Source: Streptomyces sp. NBC_00433 (GTDB lineage Bacteria > Actinomycetota > Actinomycetes > Streptomycetales > Streptomycetaceae). Taken from it: a stretch of 64,000 bases of DNA. The translations under genes were made by a program, and so were the position numbers. The notes under the pieces were generated by a model that saw only the letters and a list, made by a program, of their open reading frames with translations, made no database searches and was not told the origin of the DNA. The DNA lies in NCBI GenBank assembly GCA_036015235.1, contig CP107926.1, positions 5,351,501 through 5,415,500 on the forward strand. The letters run 5' to 3'. Shown piece by piece: positions 51,905-60,588 of the stretch (its first letter is position 1; each line of letters starts with the position of its first letter).

Positions 51905-53647
51905 TCAGGCGCCGGGGCGGGCCAGGAGCAGCTCGGTGTTGTGGTCGGCGGAGGCGCCGAGCTTGGCCGCGGGGGTGGCGTAGGGGTCGTTGTACGACAA
52001 CTCGCGGTAGTGGGCGGCCAGGCCGCGTTCCGAGATGTCGGCCGCGTCGGTGGCGTAGGGGGCCGAGGACTCGATCAGGGTGGTGAAGAGGGACAGGGTG
52101 CCGTCGGCGTTGTCGGCGACCTCGATGATCCGGGCGTGCTGCGGGTAGTCCACGTGGGAGGCGGTGTTGATCTCCCAGAAGGAGCGCTCGGCGACGGCGT
52201 GCGCGTGCGGGGTGATCTGGTTGGCGTGGGTGTGGCCGTTGACCCAGGCCAGCACGTTCGGGTAGCGCTGGAGCAGGGAGACCAGCTCGGCGCCGGTGTG
52301 GCGGCCTTCGAAGAGGTGGTAAGGGTCGGGCAGCGTGTTGCCCATCGTGGTGCTGGTGTGGTGGCTGAAGATCAGCACGTACTGGTCCTGCGAGCCGCGC
52401 CGCACCACATGGCCGGCGGAGTCGTACCAGTGGGTGCTGTACGACTGGAGCACCGACTCCAGCCAGTTCAGCTGCGCGGTGCCGATCGAACCGTCCGCCC
52501 ATCCCGCCCGGTTGGTGGTGTCCAGGCTGATGCCGAGGACACCCTCGGAGACCGGGAAGGTGTAGTAGAGCTTGCCGCTGGAGGCCGCGGCCTGCGTGAA
52601 GCCGTGGCCGTACGGACCCGCGCCGGTGTAGGCGGAGTCGAGGTGGGCGGCGGCGAACTGCTGCGGTGTGAAGGGGGCGCGGCGCGGGTCGGGGGTGATG
52701 TGGCGTACCGGGGCGCCGCCGGTGAGGAGCCGGGCGAGCAGCGCGACCGCGGCGGCCGGGTCGTGCTGGAGCGCGTCGGCGAGCTGCGCGGCGGTCGCCG
52801 CGTCGACGCCCTCGATCTTGCTGCCGCCGGTGTAGAGGGACGAGAGCAGGCCGAGGTCGGGCAGGGTGCCCTCGATGCTGTCGTCGTGGTTGCCGACCGT
52901 GGTGTACCAGGGGGTGCGCAGGCCGGCCGCGGTGAAGGGGCGGCCCGCGGCGGACAGGAAGCCGGGGATCTGCGGGAAGCCCGCGGTCTTGTACTTGTCC
53001 TGGAAGGACGACTCGGGATTCCAGTAGTTCGCGGACCCGGAATTCTGCACGCCCTCGTAGCGGGTCGGGTCGCCGGTCGACGGGGTGATGGCACCGCCGC
53101 TCATCACCGAGAGGTACCAGTCGAGTTCGACCAGCTCGTGGTTGTCGGTGTTGTCGCCGGTCGCCATCACCAGCGAGAACGGGTTGCCCGTGTAGGGGCC
53201 GCCCGCCAGGGAGTTGACGCGGTCGACGAGAGAGGCGGCGCCGCGCACGGTCAGCGTCTCGTGCGGGCGGTGCGCCGAGTCGATCGAGCCGGCCAGGTAT
53301 TCGAAGCGGACCGGCGACTCGGTGTCGGCCAGGTGCAGGTCGGTGAACTGCACGAAGGAGGCGAGCCCGGTCCGCCGGTCGTCGCGCCCGGCGGCGCCCG
53401 CGGCCAGCTCGGAGCGCACCACGAGCGGCCAGCCGGGTCCGGCCTGCAGCCGTACGTACGGACCGGGTCCGGTGGGTGTCGCGACCTGCTCCAGGGTGGT
53501 GCCCGCGACGCGCACGGCACGCGCGGCGGTGGCGGCGAGCGCGCGGTCGTAGGCGGCGGCGGAGGCGTACGGGCTGTCGGCGAGGGTCAGCCCCGCGGCG
53601 ACTGCGGCGGCTCCTGCGACGAACTGGCGCCTGCTGTAAGAGGGCAT
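51905..53647 (-). CDS. Tat-exported metallophosphoesterase
   Basis: The product has 580 residues. SRRQFVAG followed by an Ala-rich stretch and ASAAA is a twin-arginine signal, so the enzyme is secreted. Metallophosphoesterase motifs in order: FTDLHLAD near residue 100, MATGDNTDN near 165, TVGNHDDS near 250, IFSHHTS near 420 and NGHTHANQ near 470, all metal ligands being present. The pattern corresponds to the TIGR03767-type actinobacterial family, whose substrate is not established. The gene is transcribed on its own, converging on GH3. The upstream gap to the next gene carries that gene's terminator. Confidence 0.93.
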   Translation of the reverse strand: MPSYSRRQFVAGAAAVAAGLTLADSPYASAAAYDRALAATAARAVRVAGTTLEQVATPTGPGPYVRLQAGPGWPLVVRSELAAGAAGRDDRRTGLASFVQFTDLHLADTESPVRFEYLAGSIDSAHRPHETLTVRGAASLVDRVNSLAGGPYTGNPFSLVMATGDNTDNHELVELDWYLSVMSGGAITPSTGDPTRYEGVQNSGSANYWNPESSFQDKYKTAGFPQIPGFLSAAGRPFTAAGLRTPWYTTVGNHDDSIEGTLPDLGLLSSLYTGGSKIEGVDAATAAQLADALQHDPAAAVALLARLLTGGAPVRHITPDPRRAPFTPQQFAAAHLDSAYTGAGPYGHGFTQAAASSGKLYYTFPVSEGVLGISLDTTNRAGWADGSIGTAQLNWLESVLQSYSTHWYDSAGHVVRRGSQDQYVLIFSHHTSTTMGNTLPDPYHLFEGRHTGAELVSLLQRYPNVLAWVNGHTHANQITPHAHAVAERSFWEINTASHVDYPQHARIIEVADNADGTLSLFTTLIESSAPYATDAADISERGLAAHYRELSYNDPYATPAAKLGASADHNTELLLARPGA

Positions 53648-53749
53648 GCCAATCTCCTGACGCGGTCGGTCGTCCTACCGGCTGGTAATGAGACGTGCGT
53701 CAGCATCATGGCAGCCGCTGGACGTGGCGTGAACACGTCGTAACGAAGC

Positions 53750-53780
53750 GGCGGCGGCAGGCCTTACGCCTGCCGCCGCC
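53750..53780 (-). terminator. Terminator of the COG1470-like gene
   Basis: Perfect 13-bp inverted repeat (arms 53750-53762 and 53768-53780) with a 5-nt loop, 16 bases beyond the stop of the minus-strand gene at 53797. Confidence 0.8.
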
Positions 53781-53796
53781 CCGGGAGGGGAATCGG

Positions 53797-55083
53797 CTAC
53801 TCCAGCGTCCCGTTGAGCAGGGCCGCCGCCGCGCACTGCGTCGGGGCCGCGGCGGCACCCGCCGGAGTGCCCGGCCGGCGGCAGGACACGGTGATCGTCA
53901 CCTTCTGGCCCTCGGCGGCCAGGATCGCCGAGGCCCAGTGGAAGTCCAGGTCGCGGAAGTTCTCCAACGCCGGTGCCAGCACCGTCCTGCCGCCCACCGA
54001 GATGGTCAACGTGCCCGAGTCGCCCTGTGGGTTCTCCAGCAGCAGGTCGGTCATCCGCAGCGTCTTGCCGGGCGGCACCGGGTACGAGGCGCTGCCCGTA
54101 CCGCCGCTCCCCGCCCCCGCCGTGAGCCGGGTCGAGAACAGCTGGGCGCTCGACGGGGCGTCCGGACCCTGACCGGGGGCGGCGGGCGTCGGCGTCACAC
54201 CCAGCTTCTCCAGGCTCTTCGTCGCGCCGTCCGCCGCGTTCTTGGCGTCCTGCGCCTTCTGGTCGGCGCTCGCCGCCCGCGTCGCGGCCGTCGCCACCGG
54301 GCCCTTGACGGCCTCCTTGGCGGCGCTCCGCACCGCCGGCCGCAGCAGCCCGTACCAGATCCCGAGCAGGATGCCCGCGAGTGCCGCCACCGCGACCAGC
54401 GCCCGCAGCAACGTGCCGCTCAGCAACGGCTGTTGCGTGTACGTGCCGTCCAGTACGACCGGCTCGACGGCCACCTCCCGCGAAGCGGGCGTCACTGTCA
54501 GCTGGAAGGCGTGCGGCACGGCGACCCCGCGCCACAACCGCCGCTTCGCCCGCACCGGGACCTGGACGAAAGCGGCCCGGCCCGGGTCCACCCGCGTCGG
54601 GGCCGACGGGAGGCCGAAGGCCAGCGCCTGCGAACGGTCCGTGCCCGTGAAGCCCACCGCCACCGGGTGGTTGCCCCGGTTGTCCACCGCGACCTGGAAC
54701 CGCGCCCGCCCGCGCGCCTGCACCATCTTCGGCGACAGCTCCGCGCCGACCTCGGCGTACGGCAGCACCTCCAGCGTGCCCTCCGGCACCGTCGCGGTGT
54801 CCGGCCGCTCCTGCGGCAGCACCCGTACGGCCAGCGGCAGTTCGCCGGGCGGCACGGTGGTGTCCCGCGGTGGGCTCGCCACCAGCGTGACCTGGCCCGC
54901 GGTGTTCGGATACAGCGACAGCTCAGCCGGCTCGACCACCGTCCACGCGGCGGGCGCCCCCAGGACCTCGAAGGTGTACGCCTCGACGATGGTGCCGTTG
55001 TTGCGCACCTCCAGGACGATCCTGGCCTGCTCCCCCGGAAGCACGGGGACCGCGGCCGCGTCCAGATGAGCGGATGTGGTCAT
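53797..55083 (-). CDS. COG1470-like membrane protein, probably eCIS-associated
   Basis: The product has 428 residues. Residues 1-210 are beta-rich repeats of about 100 residues (VLPGEQARIVLEVRNNGTIV and, later, ARFQVAVDNRGNHPV), the NEW3/COG1470 type often labelled hydrolytic protein. One membrane segment follows near 232-252 (LLRALVAVAALAGILLGIWYG), then an Ala-rich helical part and a C-terminal beta domain with two cysteines. There is no signal peptide, so the N-terminal repeats should be cytoplasmic and the C-terminus outside. Genes of this type occur in Streptomyces contractile-injection clusters, and its position beside DUF4255, AAA+ and DUF4157 genes supports the same here. It is divergent from the LuxR gene. 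Confidence 0.8.
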   Translation of the reverse strand: MTTSAHLDAAAVPVLPGEQARIVLEVRNNGTIVEAYTFEVLGAPAAWTVVEPAELSLYPNTAGQVTLVASPPRDTTVPPGELPLAVRVLPQERPDTATVPEGTLEVLPYAEVGAELSPKMVQARGRARFQVAVDNRGNHPVAVGFTGTDRSQALAFGLPSAPTRVDPGRAAFVQVPVRAKRRLWRGVAVPHAFQLTVTPASREVAVEPVVLDGTYTQQPLLSGTLLRALVAVAALAGILLGIWYGLLRPAVRSAAKEAVKGPVATAATRAASADQKAQDAKNAADGATKSLEKLGVTPTPAAPGQGPDAPSSAQLFSTRLTAGAGSGGTGSASYPVPPGKTLRMTDLLLENPQGDSGTLTISVGGRTVLAPALENFRDLDFHWASAILAAEGQKVTITVSCRRPGTPAGAAAAPTQCAAAALLNGTLE

Positions 55084-55280
55084 GGCAGGACCGTAGAGAC
55101 ACCGCCGACCGCTGACCGGCACCGGAGGGACACCCTCGGGGGCAGGCTGCGCTGCCCGTTGAGTCCATGTGAAGTGCCTGCTGACTGCCCCGGTGTTCAC
55201 TGGTACCGCGATCCGGTGTGCGAAGGGGCACCCCGGATGCCCGGCTTGACCGGCCGGTGGGGGCAAGGGGGACACAACAC

Positions 55281-55937
55281 ATGCAATTCCAGGGGGGTAG
55301 CGGTGCCGTGCGGATTCCCGTCCGGCTGACCGCGCAGGACCCGATCACCCAGGCGGGGCTGGCCGGCCAGCTCAGAACCCGCCACGAACTGCGGCTGCTC
55401 GGGGAGGGGGAGGACGACGAAGCCATCGACGGCGTCATCGCCGTCTTCGCGGCGGACCGCGTCGCCGAGACCGAACTCCAGGTGCTGCGGCGCTTGCAGC
55501 GCGGCGGCGAGGGCCGAACGGTGCTGGTAGCGACGGAGTTGGACGACAGCGGCCTCGTCGCGGCCGTCGAATGCGGTGTCGTCGGCGTCGTGCGCCGCGC
55601 CGACGCCTCGGCGCAGCGGCTCGCCGACACGATCACCGCGGTGGCGCGGGGAGAGGGCAGTGTGCCCGCGGACCTCCTCGGGCGGCTCCTCGACCAGGTC
55701 GGCCGCCTGCAACGCCAGGTGCTCGACCCGCGGGGCCTGGCCTTCACCGGCCTGTCCGCCCGGGAGATCGACGTCCTCCGCCTTGTCGCCGACGGCAAGG
55801 ACACGGCGGAGATCGCCAGGACGCTGGCCTTCTCGGAGCGGACGGTGAAGAACATTCTTCACGACGTGACGACGAGGTTGCAGTTGCGGAACCGGTCCCA
55901 TGCGGTGGCTTACGCGATGCGCATGGGTTTCATCTGA
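55281..55937 (+). CDS. LuxR-type regulator with degenerate receiver domain
   Basis: The product has 218 residues; ATG at 55281 with AAGGGGG 10-16 bases upstream. The C-terminal helix-turn-helix is a clear NarL/LuxR type: LSAREIDVLRLVADGKDTAE and IARTLAFSERTVKNILHDV. The N-terminal 125 residues have receiver-like spacing, but the acidic pair is replaced by LTAQDP, the phospho-acceptor strand reads DGVIAVFAAD with no Asp at the usual place, and the conserved Lys is replaced in VGVVRRADA. Phosphorylation is therefore unlikely. No sensor kinase gene is nearby. It probably controls the adjacent eCIS genes. Confidence 0.9.
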   Translation: MQFQGGSGAVRIPVRLTAQDPITQAGLAGQLRTRHELRLLGEGEDDEAIDGVIAVFAADRVAETELQVLRRLQRGGEGRTVLVATELDDSGLVAAVECGVVGVVRRADASAQRLADTITAVARGEGSVPADLLGRLLDQVGRLQRQVLDPRGLAFTGLSAREIDVLRLVADGKDTAEIARTLAFSERTVKNILHDVTTRLQLRNRSHAVAYAMRMGFI

Positions 55938-56242
55938 GAGCACGCCCTCACCGGGCCGAGGTATCGATCCCGGCGGTCAGCTCTTTCACGACGGCCCGTC
56001 GTGGCTTGGCTCGCAGTTCTCCCCCAGGGCTTCGCCTGGGGGTACCACGCGAAGCCCTGGGGGAGAACTGCGCGACAAGCCACCCACACAGCGCAACTGT
56101 GGAATCCGTAACAGCCGCCCGCAGGGGCTGGCTGCCCGTTGGGGCAGTGGGGGGTACCCCAAGTGGTGCCCCGGGCTGGGGTGATGGAGGGGCGGGGGGA
56201 GGGCGAGGGTGGGGGGAACTGTCGGGGGAGAGGGCGGGGCGG
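55938..56242. repeat. Leader of the beta-propeller gene with fold-back element
   Basis: The main feature is a perfect 23-bp inverted repeat (arms 56013-56035 and 56049-56071, 13-nt loop) made from the dispersed CTCCCCCAGGGCTTCGC module and its reverse complement. It could terminate transcription from the LuxR gene. The following 100 bases are plain G-rich sequence with further fragments of the family (GGGGTACCCC at 56151-56160) up to the ribosome binding site GGGGGAGAGGG at 56224-56234. Confidence 0.75.
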
Positions 56243-59200
56243 GTGGTGGGAAGAGTCAGGGCGCCGCGACTGGCGGCACTGCTGCCGGTCGCCGGACTGA
56301 TCGCCGCAGTGGCCATCGCGGTGACCGGCGGGTCGAGAACGGCATCCGCCGACCCGGCCGCACCGGCCGACGACCCCGGCCGGCTGGCCTACGTGGCGAA
56401 CGGCGTCCACCACAGCCTCCAGGTGGTCGGCCCGAACAGGGACCTGAGCCCCTACCTCCCGGAGGGACTTGCCGGGGAGGACTGCCAGCCCTCGGCCCGC
56501 GGCGACGACATCGTGTGGGTCAGCGACCGCTCCGGCGACGGCCAGGGCATCTACCGGCGTACGGGCGGCGGCCCGGTGACCACCGTGCTGCTGCGCCCCG
56601 GTTGGAGCGTCATCTCGCCCAAGCTGTCGCCCGACCGGCAGTGGGTCGCGTTCGGTTCGCTGGAGGACCCGAACGGCGACCGCCGGTGTGCGGGCAACCG
56701 CGTCGAGCCGGAGGGCATTTCGCTGTGGGTGGTGCGTACCGACGGCACGGATCTCAAGAAGGTGGCCGAGCGCGGGGGTTCGCCGGACTGGTCGCCGGAC
56801 GGCAGCCGGCTGGCGTACACCGACGGCGGTATCGCGTACACGATCCCCGCCGCGGGCGGTGCCCTGCCGCAGCGCGTCTCGCCGACGGACGCCGGCACGG
56901 TGTCGACCCCCGCGTGGGAGCCGAACGGCGACCGCATCGCCTATGTCGCCGAGGACACGGCCGACGACACGCAGGAGCTGGCGGTGGCGCCGGCGAGCGG
57001 CAACGGCGGGCAGACGGTGATCGCGGAAGGCGAGTGGCCGGGCGCGGAGCGCGACGTCGAATGGTCGCCCGACGGCTCGCGGCTGGCCTTCCTGTCGGGC
57101 CACTTGTACGTCGTCGACCCGGCCGAGGACTGCGACGGCGCCTGCGAGCCGTCCCCGCTGCTGCCGGACACCGTGGACGAGGGCTGGGCCTTCCAGGACG
57201 TGACCTGGTACACACCGGCGGGCGGCGAGCCCACCCTGCTGATCGGCCGGCAGGACACGCGCAACGCCATCGAGGGTGTCCGCGCGCACACCCCGGTCGA
57301 CCGGTTGCTGCTGCGGCCCGCCATCGGTGACGAACTCGACGTGGACGAGCCCGCCTACTCGCCCGACGGGCACCAGATGGTCTTCACCACGCGGAAGCCC
57401 ATCGCGGGCACCGCCGTCCGCCTGTCGTCGCTGATGCTCGGACCCGCCGACCGGCTGTCCGAGGCCGTCGTGGTGAACACCGGGTTCGGCACACCGCAGA
57501 ACTACGGCAGGGCCGCCTGGTCGCCGGACGGCACGAAGCTGGCCGTCGCCCACTGGGGCAACCAGTCCGACGCCCCGGCCAGTACGGACGCGTCGATCTC
57601 CGTCTTCGACGTGTCCGGCGGCGCGGCGGCCGCCCGCCTGCTCTTCACCGTGCCGTGGCCCGCAGTACCCGACGGCTACGCGGGCTGCACGACCGACGAC
57701 CGCGACCCGGCGTGGTCGCCGGACGGCGGCCGGATCGCCTTCTCCCGCTACCGCGACTGCTGGAAGGTGATCATCAAAATCGCCCCCGGCGACTCCGGGC
57801 GGAAGGCCGCGGCGACCAGGTCGCCGAGCGGCAGCAACACCTCGCCGGAGAGCGCGAGTTCGCCCGCGCGCGCCTCCGTGGCCGCGCCCGTCGCGGCGCC
57901 GGCGCTGGCGCCGGACAAGGAGGTCCGGCACATCTGGACGGTCGACGCGACGAACGGCGCCTACCTGTACGACCTGACGGCCAACGCCTGCCGCTCCGAG
58001 TGCGAGGTGCAGGACGTGCGCCCCGCCTACCGCCCGGACGGCAGTGGTGTCGCCTTCACCCGGCGCGGCGACGCCAACCCGCCGACATCGGGGTCCCCTT
58101 CGCCGTCCGGCGGATTCGTCCGGCCACGGCTCGCCGAGGCGGCTCCCGCGGTCGCCGCGTCCGGATACCCGGACAGCATGGTGCTGTTCGTCCGCACGGA
58201 CGGCGACGGATGCCGCGGCCTGGTGCCGGTGACCGCGGACTGCCCGCTCGTGCCGTCCCGCCCGGCGCCCGGCGCCCCGCTCTTCAACGCCGACGACGCG
58301 GCCTGGTCGCCGACCGGTGACCGGCTGGCGGTCGACGCGGAGTCCTGGCTGGGCGACCGCAACGGCGAGACGATCGCCGTGCTCGACCCGGCCACCGGCA
58401 CCGGCGAGGTGCTGCCGAGCACGCACTTCGCCTCCCAGACCAAGCCGACCTGGCAGGCCGGCGCCGACCTGACGGTCACCATCGCGGGTCCCACCGTGCC
58501 CGTCGTCACCGGCGACACCGCCGAGATCACCCTGCACGTCACCGACAACGGCATCGCCGACGCGGTCGGCGCGACAGCCGACATCACGCTGCCCGCGGGC
58601 CTGGTCGCGGTCGGCGACGCCGTCCCGACCCAGGGCACCTGCACGGCCGCGGCCACCGGGCCGCACTGCGACCTGGAGGACATACCGGTCGGCCAGAGCG
58701 TCGACGTCAAGGTGACGGTACGTGTCACGGCCGCCGGTACGTTCACGGTCGCCGGCACCGCGGCCAGCGGCCTGCTCGACCGCAACCCGCAGGACAACTC
58801 CGCCTCCGTGGCGGTCGTCGCGGCAGACCCGCTGAAGCCCGACCCGGCCGTGACCGTCACCGTGACCCCGCCGAGCGTGCTCACCGGCGACCCCGCGACC
58901 GTCGTCTACACCGTCACCAACCGCGGCGACGGACCCGCCACCGGCGTCGAGTTGACCATGTCGCTGCCGCCGGGCGTCACGGTCGGCAGCGCCAATCCGG
59001 CCTGCCCCAACCCCACCTGCGCCCTCGGCGACCTGGCGGCCGGCGCGACGACCACCGTGACCCGGGTCGTCACCTCGGCAACAGCCTTGAGCGGCAATGC
59101 CGTCGGGACGATCAGCTCGGAGTCGACCGACGCGGACCCGGCCAACAACACGGCGACGGCGCCGCTGACCGTACGCGACCGGCCGGTCGTCACCACCCCG

Positions 59201-59950
59201 CCGACGATCACCCCGCCGGCCACCACCCCGCCGGCCACCACCCCGCCGACGACCACGCCCCCCGCCACCGCGCCGCCCGCGCCGCGAAGGAACGCCGACC
59301 CGGCGGTCGGCCTGACCCTGTCACCGTCCACCGCCTACACCGGCGGCACCGGCACCACCGCCCAGGTCACCGTCCGCAACCTCGGCAAAGGCAAGGCCAC
59401 CGGGCTGACCCTGGCGCTCACCGCACCGCCCGGCGTGGTGCCCGACGCGGCCTCGCTCTGCGCGACCGCGGCAGGCTGCCCGATCTCCGACCTCGACCCG
59501 GGCGCCTCGACCACCGTCACGGTCGTGCTGGCAACCCCCGGCGCCCTCACCGGCATCGTGACCGCCAACCTCAGCACCACGGGCAGCGACACCGACACCC
59601 GCAACGACACCGCGACCGCCGCGCTCACCGTCCGGGCACCCGCGGTCGTCCTGAACCCGGCGGTCGGCCCGCCCGGCGCGGTCACCCAGGCGCTCGGCCA
59701 CGACTTCCCGCCCGGCGCGGTGCTCCAACTGCGCTGGAGCCAGGGGGTGACGGTGGCCGCGGCACCCGTGAAGGTCGCCGCGAACGGCACCTTCAGCGCG
59801 CCCCTGCTCGTCCTCGTCCAGGACACCCTGGGGCCACGGCAGTTGCTCGTCACCGACCTGGCGGCGGTGCCGCGCTTCGGCGAGGTGCGGGCCGACTACC
59901 TCGTCGTACCCGGAGTGCTCCAGCCGTCGCACTTCAAGTGGCGCCGATGA
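56243..59950 (+). CDS. Large secreted beta-propeller / DUF11-CARDB protein
   Basis: The product has 1235 residues from the GTG at 56243, which has GGGGGAGAGGG just upstream; the longer frame to 55571 crosses the LuxR gene. A signal peptide (RLAALLPVAGLIAAVAIAV then TASADPA) is followed by a TolB/WD40-like propeller of PD40 repeats (SPDGSRLAYT, EPNGDRIAYV, SPDGSRLAFL, SPDGTKLAVA, SPDGGRIAFS and others) over about residues 45-740. Two DUF11/CARDB modules follow at about 745-975, then a Pro/Thr linker (990-1015), a third module (1020-1135) and a final Ig-like domain. The stop overlaps the DUF4255 gene (ATGA), tying it to the eCIS operon. It is probably surface-exposed and adhesive or scaffolding. 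Confidence 0.85.
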   Translation: MVGRVRAPRLAALLPVAGLIAAVAIAVTGGSRTASADPAAPADDPGRLAYVANGVHHSLQVVGPNRDLSPYLPEGLAGEDCQPSARGDDIVWVSDRSGDGQGIYRRTGGGPVTTVLLRPGWSVISPKLSPDRQWVAFGSLEDPNGDRRCAGNRVEPEGISLWVVRTDGTDLKKVAERGGSPDWSPDGSRLAYTDGGIAYTIPAAGGALPQRVSPTDAGTVSTPAWEPNGDRIAYVAEDTADDTQELAVAPASGNGGQTVIAEGEWPGAERDVEWSPDGSRLAFLSGHLYVVDPAEDCDGACEPSPLLPDTVDEGWAFQDVTWYTPAGGEPTLLIGRQDTRNAIEGVRAHTPVDRLLLRPAIGDELDVDEPAYSPDGHQMVFTTRKPIAGTAVRLSSLMLGPADRLSEAVVVNTGFGTPQNYGRAAWSPDGTKLAVAHWGNQSDAPASTDASISVFDVSGGAAAARLLFTVPWPAVPDGYAGCTTDDRDPAWSPDGGRIAFSRYRDCWKVIIKIAPGDSGRKAAATRSPSGSNTSPESASSPARASVAAPVAAPALAPDKEVRHIWTVDATNGAYLYDLTANACRSECEVQDVRPAYRPDGSGVAFTRRGDANPPTSGSPSPSGGFVRPRLAEAAPAVAASGYPDSMVLFVRTDGDGCRGLVPVTADCPLVPSRPAPGAPLFNADDAAWSPTGDRLAVDAESWLGDRNGETIAVLDPATGTGEVLPSTHFASQTKPTWQAGADLTVTIAGPTVPVVTGDTAEITLHVTDNGIADAVGATADITLPAGLVAVGDAVPTQGTCTAAATGPHCDLEDIPVGQSVDVKVTVRVTAAGTFTVAGTAASGLLDRNPQDNSASVAVVAADPLKPDPAVTVTVTPPSVLTGDPATVVYTVTNRGDGPATGVELTMSLPPGVTVGSANPACPNPTCALGDLAAGATTTVTRVVTSATALSGNAVGTISSESTDADPANNTATAPLTVRDRPVVTTPPTITPPATTPPATTPPTTTPPATAPPAPRRNADPAVGLTLSPSTAYTGGTGTTAQVTVRNLGKGKATGLTLALTAPPGVVPDAASLCATAAGCPISDLDPGASTTVTVVLATPGALTGIVTANLSTTGSDTDTRNDTATAALTVRAPAVVLNPAVGPPGAVTQALGHDFPPGAVLQLRWSQGVTVAAAPVKVAANGTFSAPLLVLVQDTLGPRQLLVTDLAAVPRFGEVRADYLVVPGVLQPSHFKWRR

Positions 59951-60588
59951 TCCACGAGGTGGACGACTCCCTGCGGGAACTCGTCAGGGCCGCGCTGGGC
60001 ACCCCCGAGATCGAGGTCGTCTTCGACGCGCCCACCCGCGACTGGGCGGCCCGCCGCAACGCCCCCACGGTCAACCTCTACCTCTACGACATCCGCGAGG
60101 ACCTGCGACGCCGCTCCCGCGGCCGGCGCAACGTCTACGACGAGCAGGGCGCCGTCGTCTCCCGCACCCTGCCGCCGCGCTACTTCACACTGTCCTACCT
60201 GATCAGCGCCTGGACCCAGCGCCCCGAGGACGAGCACCGCCTGCTGTCCTCCCTGCTGCACTGCTTCCTGCGCCACGACGCCCTCCCGGCCGCAGGCCTG
60301 GGCCCCGAACTGTCGGCCTCCGGCCTGCCCGTCCCGGTCACCGTCGCCCTCCCGCCGCCGGAGGACCGCGCCTTCGCCGACGTATGGGCGGCCCTGGGCG
60401 GCGAGTTGAAGCCGTCCCTCGACCTGGTCGTCAGCGCCCCCGTCACCGCCGCCCCCCTCTACGACGCCGGGCCCCCCGTCGGGGAAGGCGGCATGGTCCT
60501 CCACCTCGGCGACGACCCGACTCCACCGCAGCCGTCGCCGCCTGCGGTACGCGCTGACGGCGCGGTGCGGCGCCGGCGGAAGAGGTGA
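59947..60588 (+). CDS. DUF4255 (Pvc16-type) protein of a contractile injection system
   Basis: The product has 213 residues. The ATG at 59947 overlaps the upstream stop; an ATG at 59938 is less likely. IHEVDDSLRELVRAALG, VVFDAPTRDWAARRNAPTVN and LYLYDIREDLRRR are the DUF4255/Pvc16 N-terminal signature; in phage-like injection systems this protein is thought to cap the sheath-tube or aid its assembly. The C-terminal 40 residues are Pro-rich and end RRRRKR. It is coupled at both ends, upstream to the beta-propeller gene and downstream to the AAA+ gene (GTGA). Confidence 0.92.
   Translation: MIHEVDDSLRELVRAALGTPEIEVVFDAPTRDWAARRNAPTVNLYLYDIREDLRRRSRGRRNVYDEQGAVVSRTLPPRYFTLSYLISAWTQRPEDEHRLLSSLLHCFLRHDALPAAGLGPELSASGLPVPVTVALPPPEDRAFADVWAALGGELKPSLDLVVSAPVTAAPLYDAGPPVGEGGMVLHLGDDPTPPQPSPPAVRADGAVRRRRKR

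Noticed and set aside
55571-59950. 1459-codon frame suggesting a longer beta-propeller protein
   Set aside because: It runs through the LuxR gene and a fold-back repeat; a signal peptide begins at the GTG at 56243, which has a good ribosome binding site.
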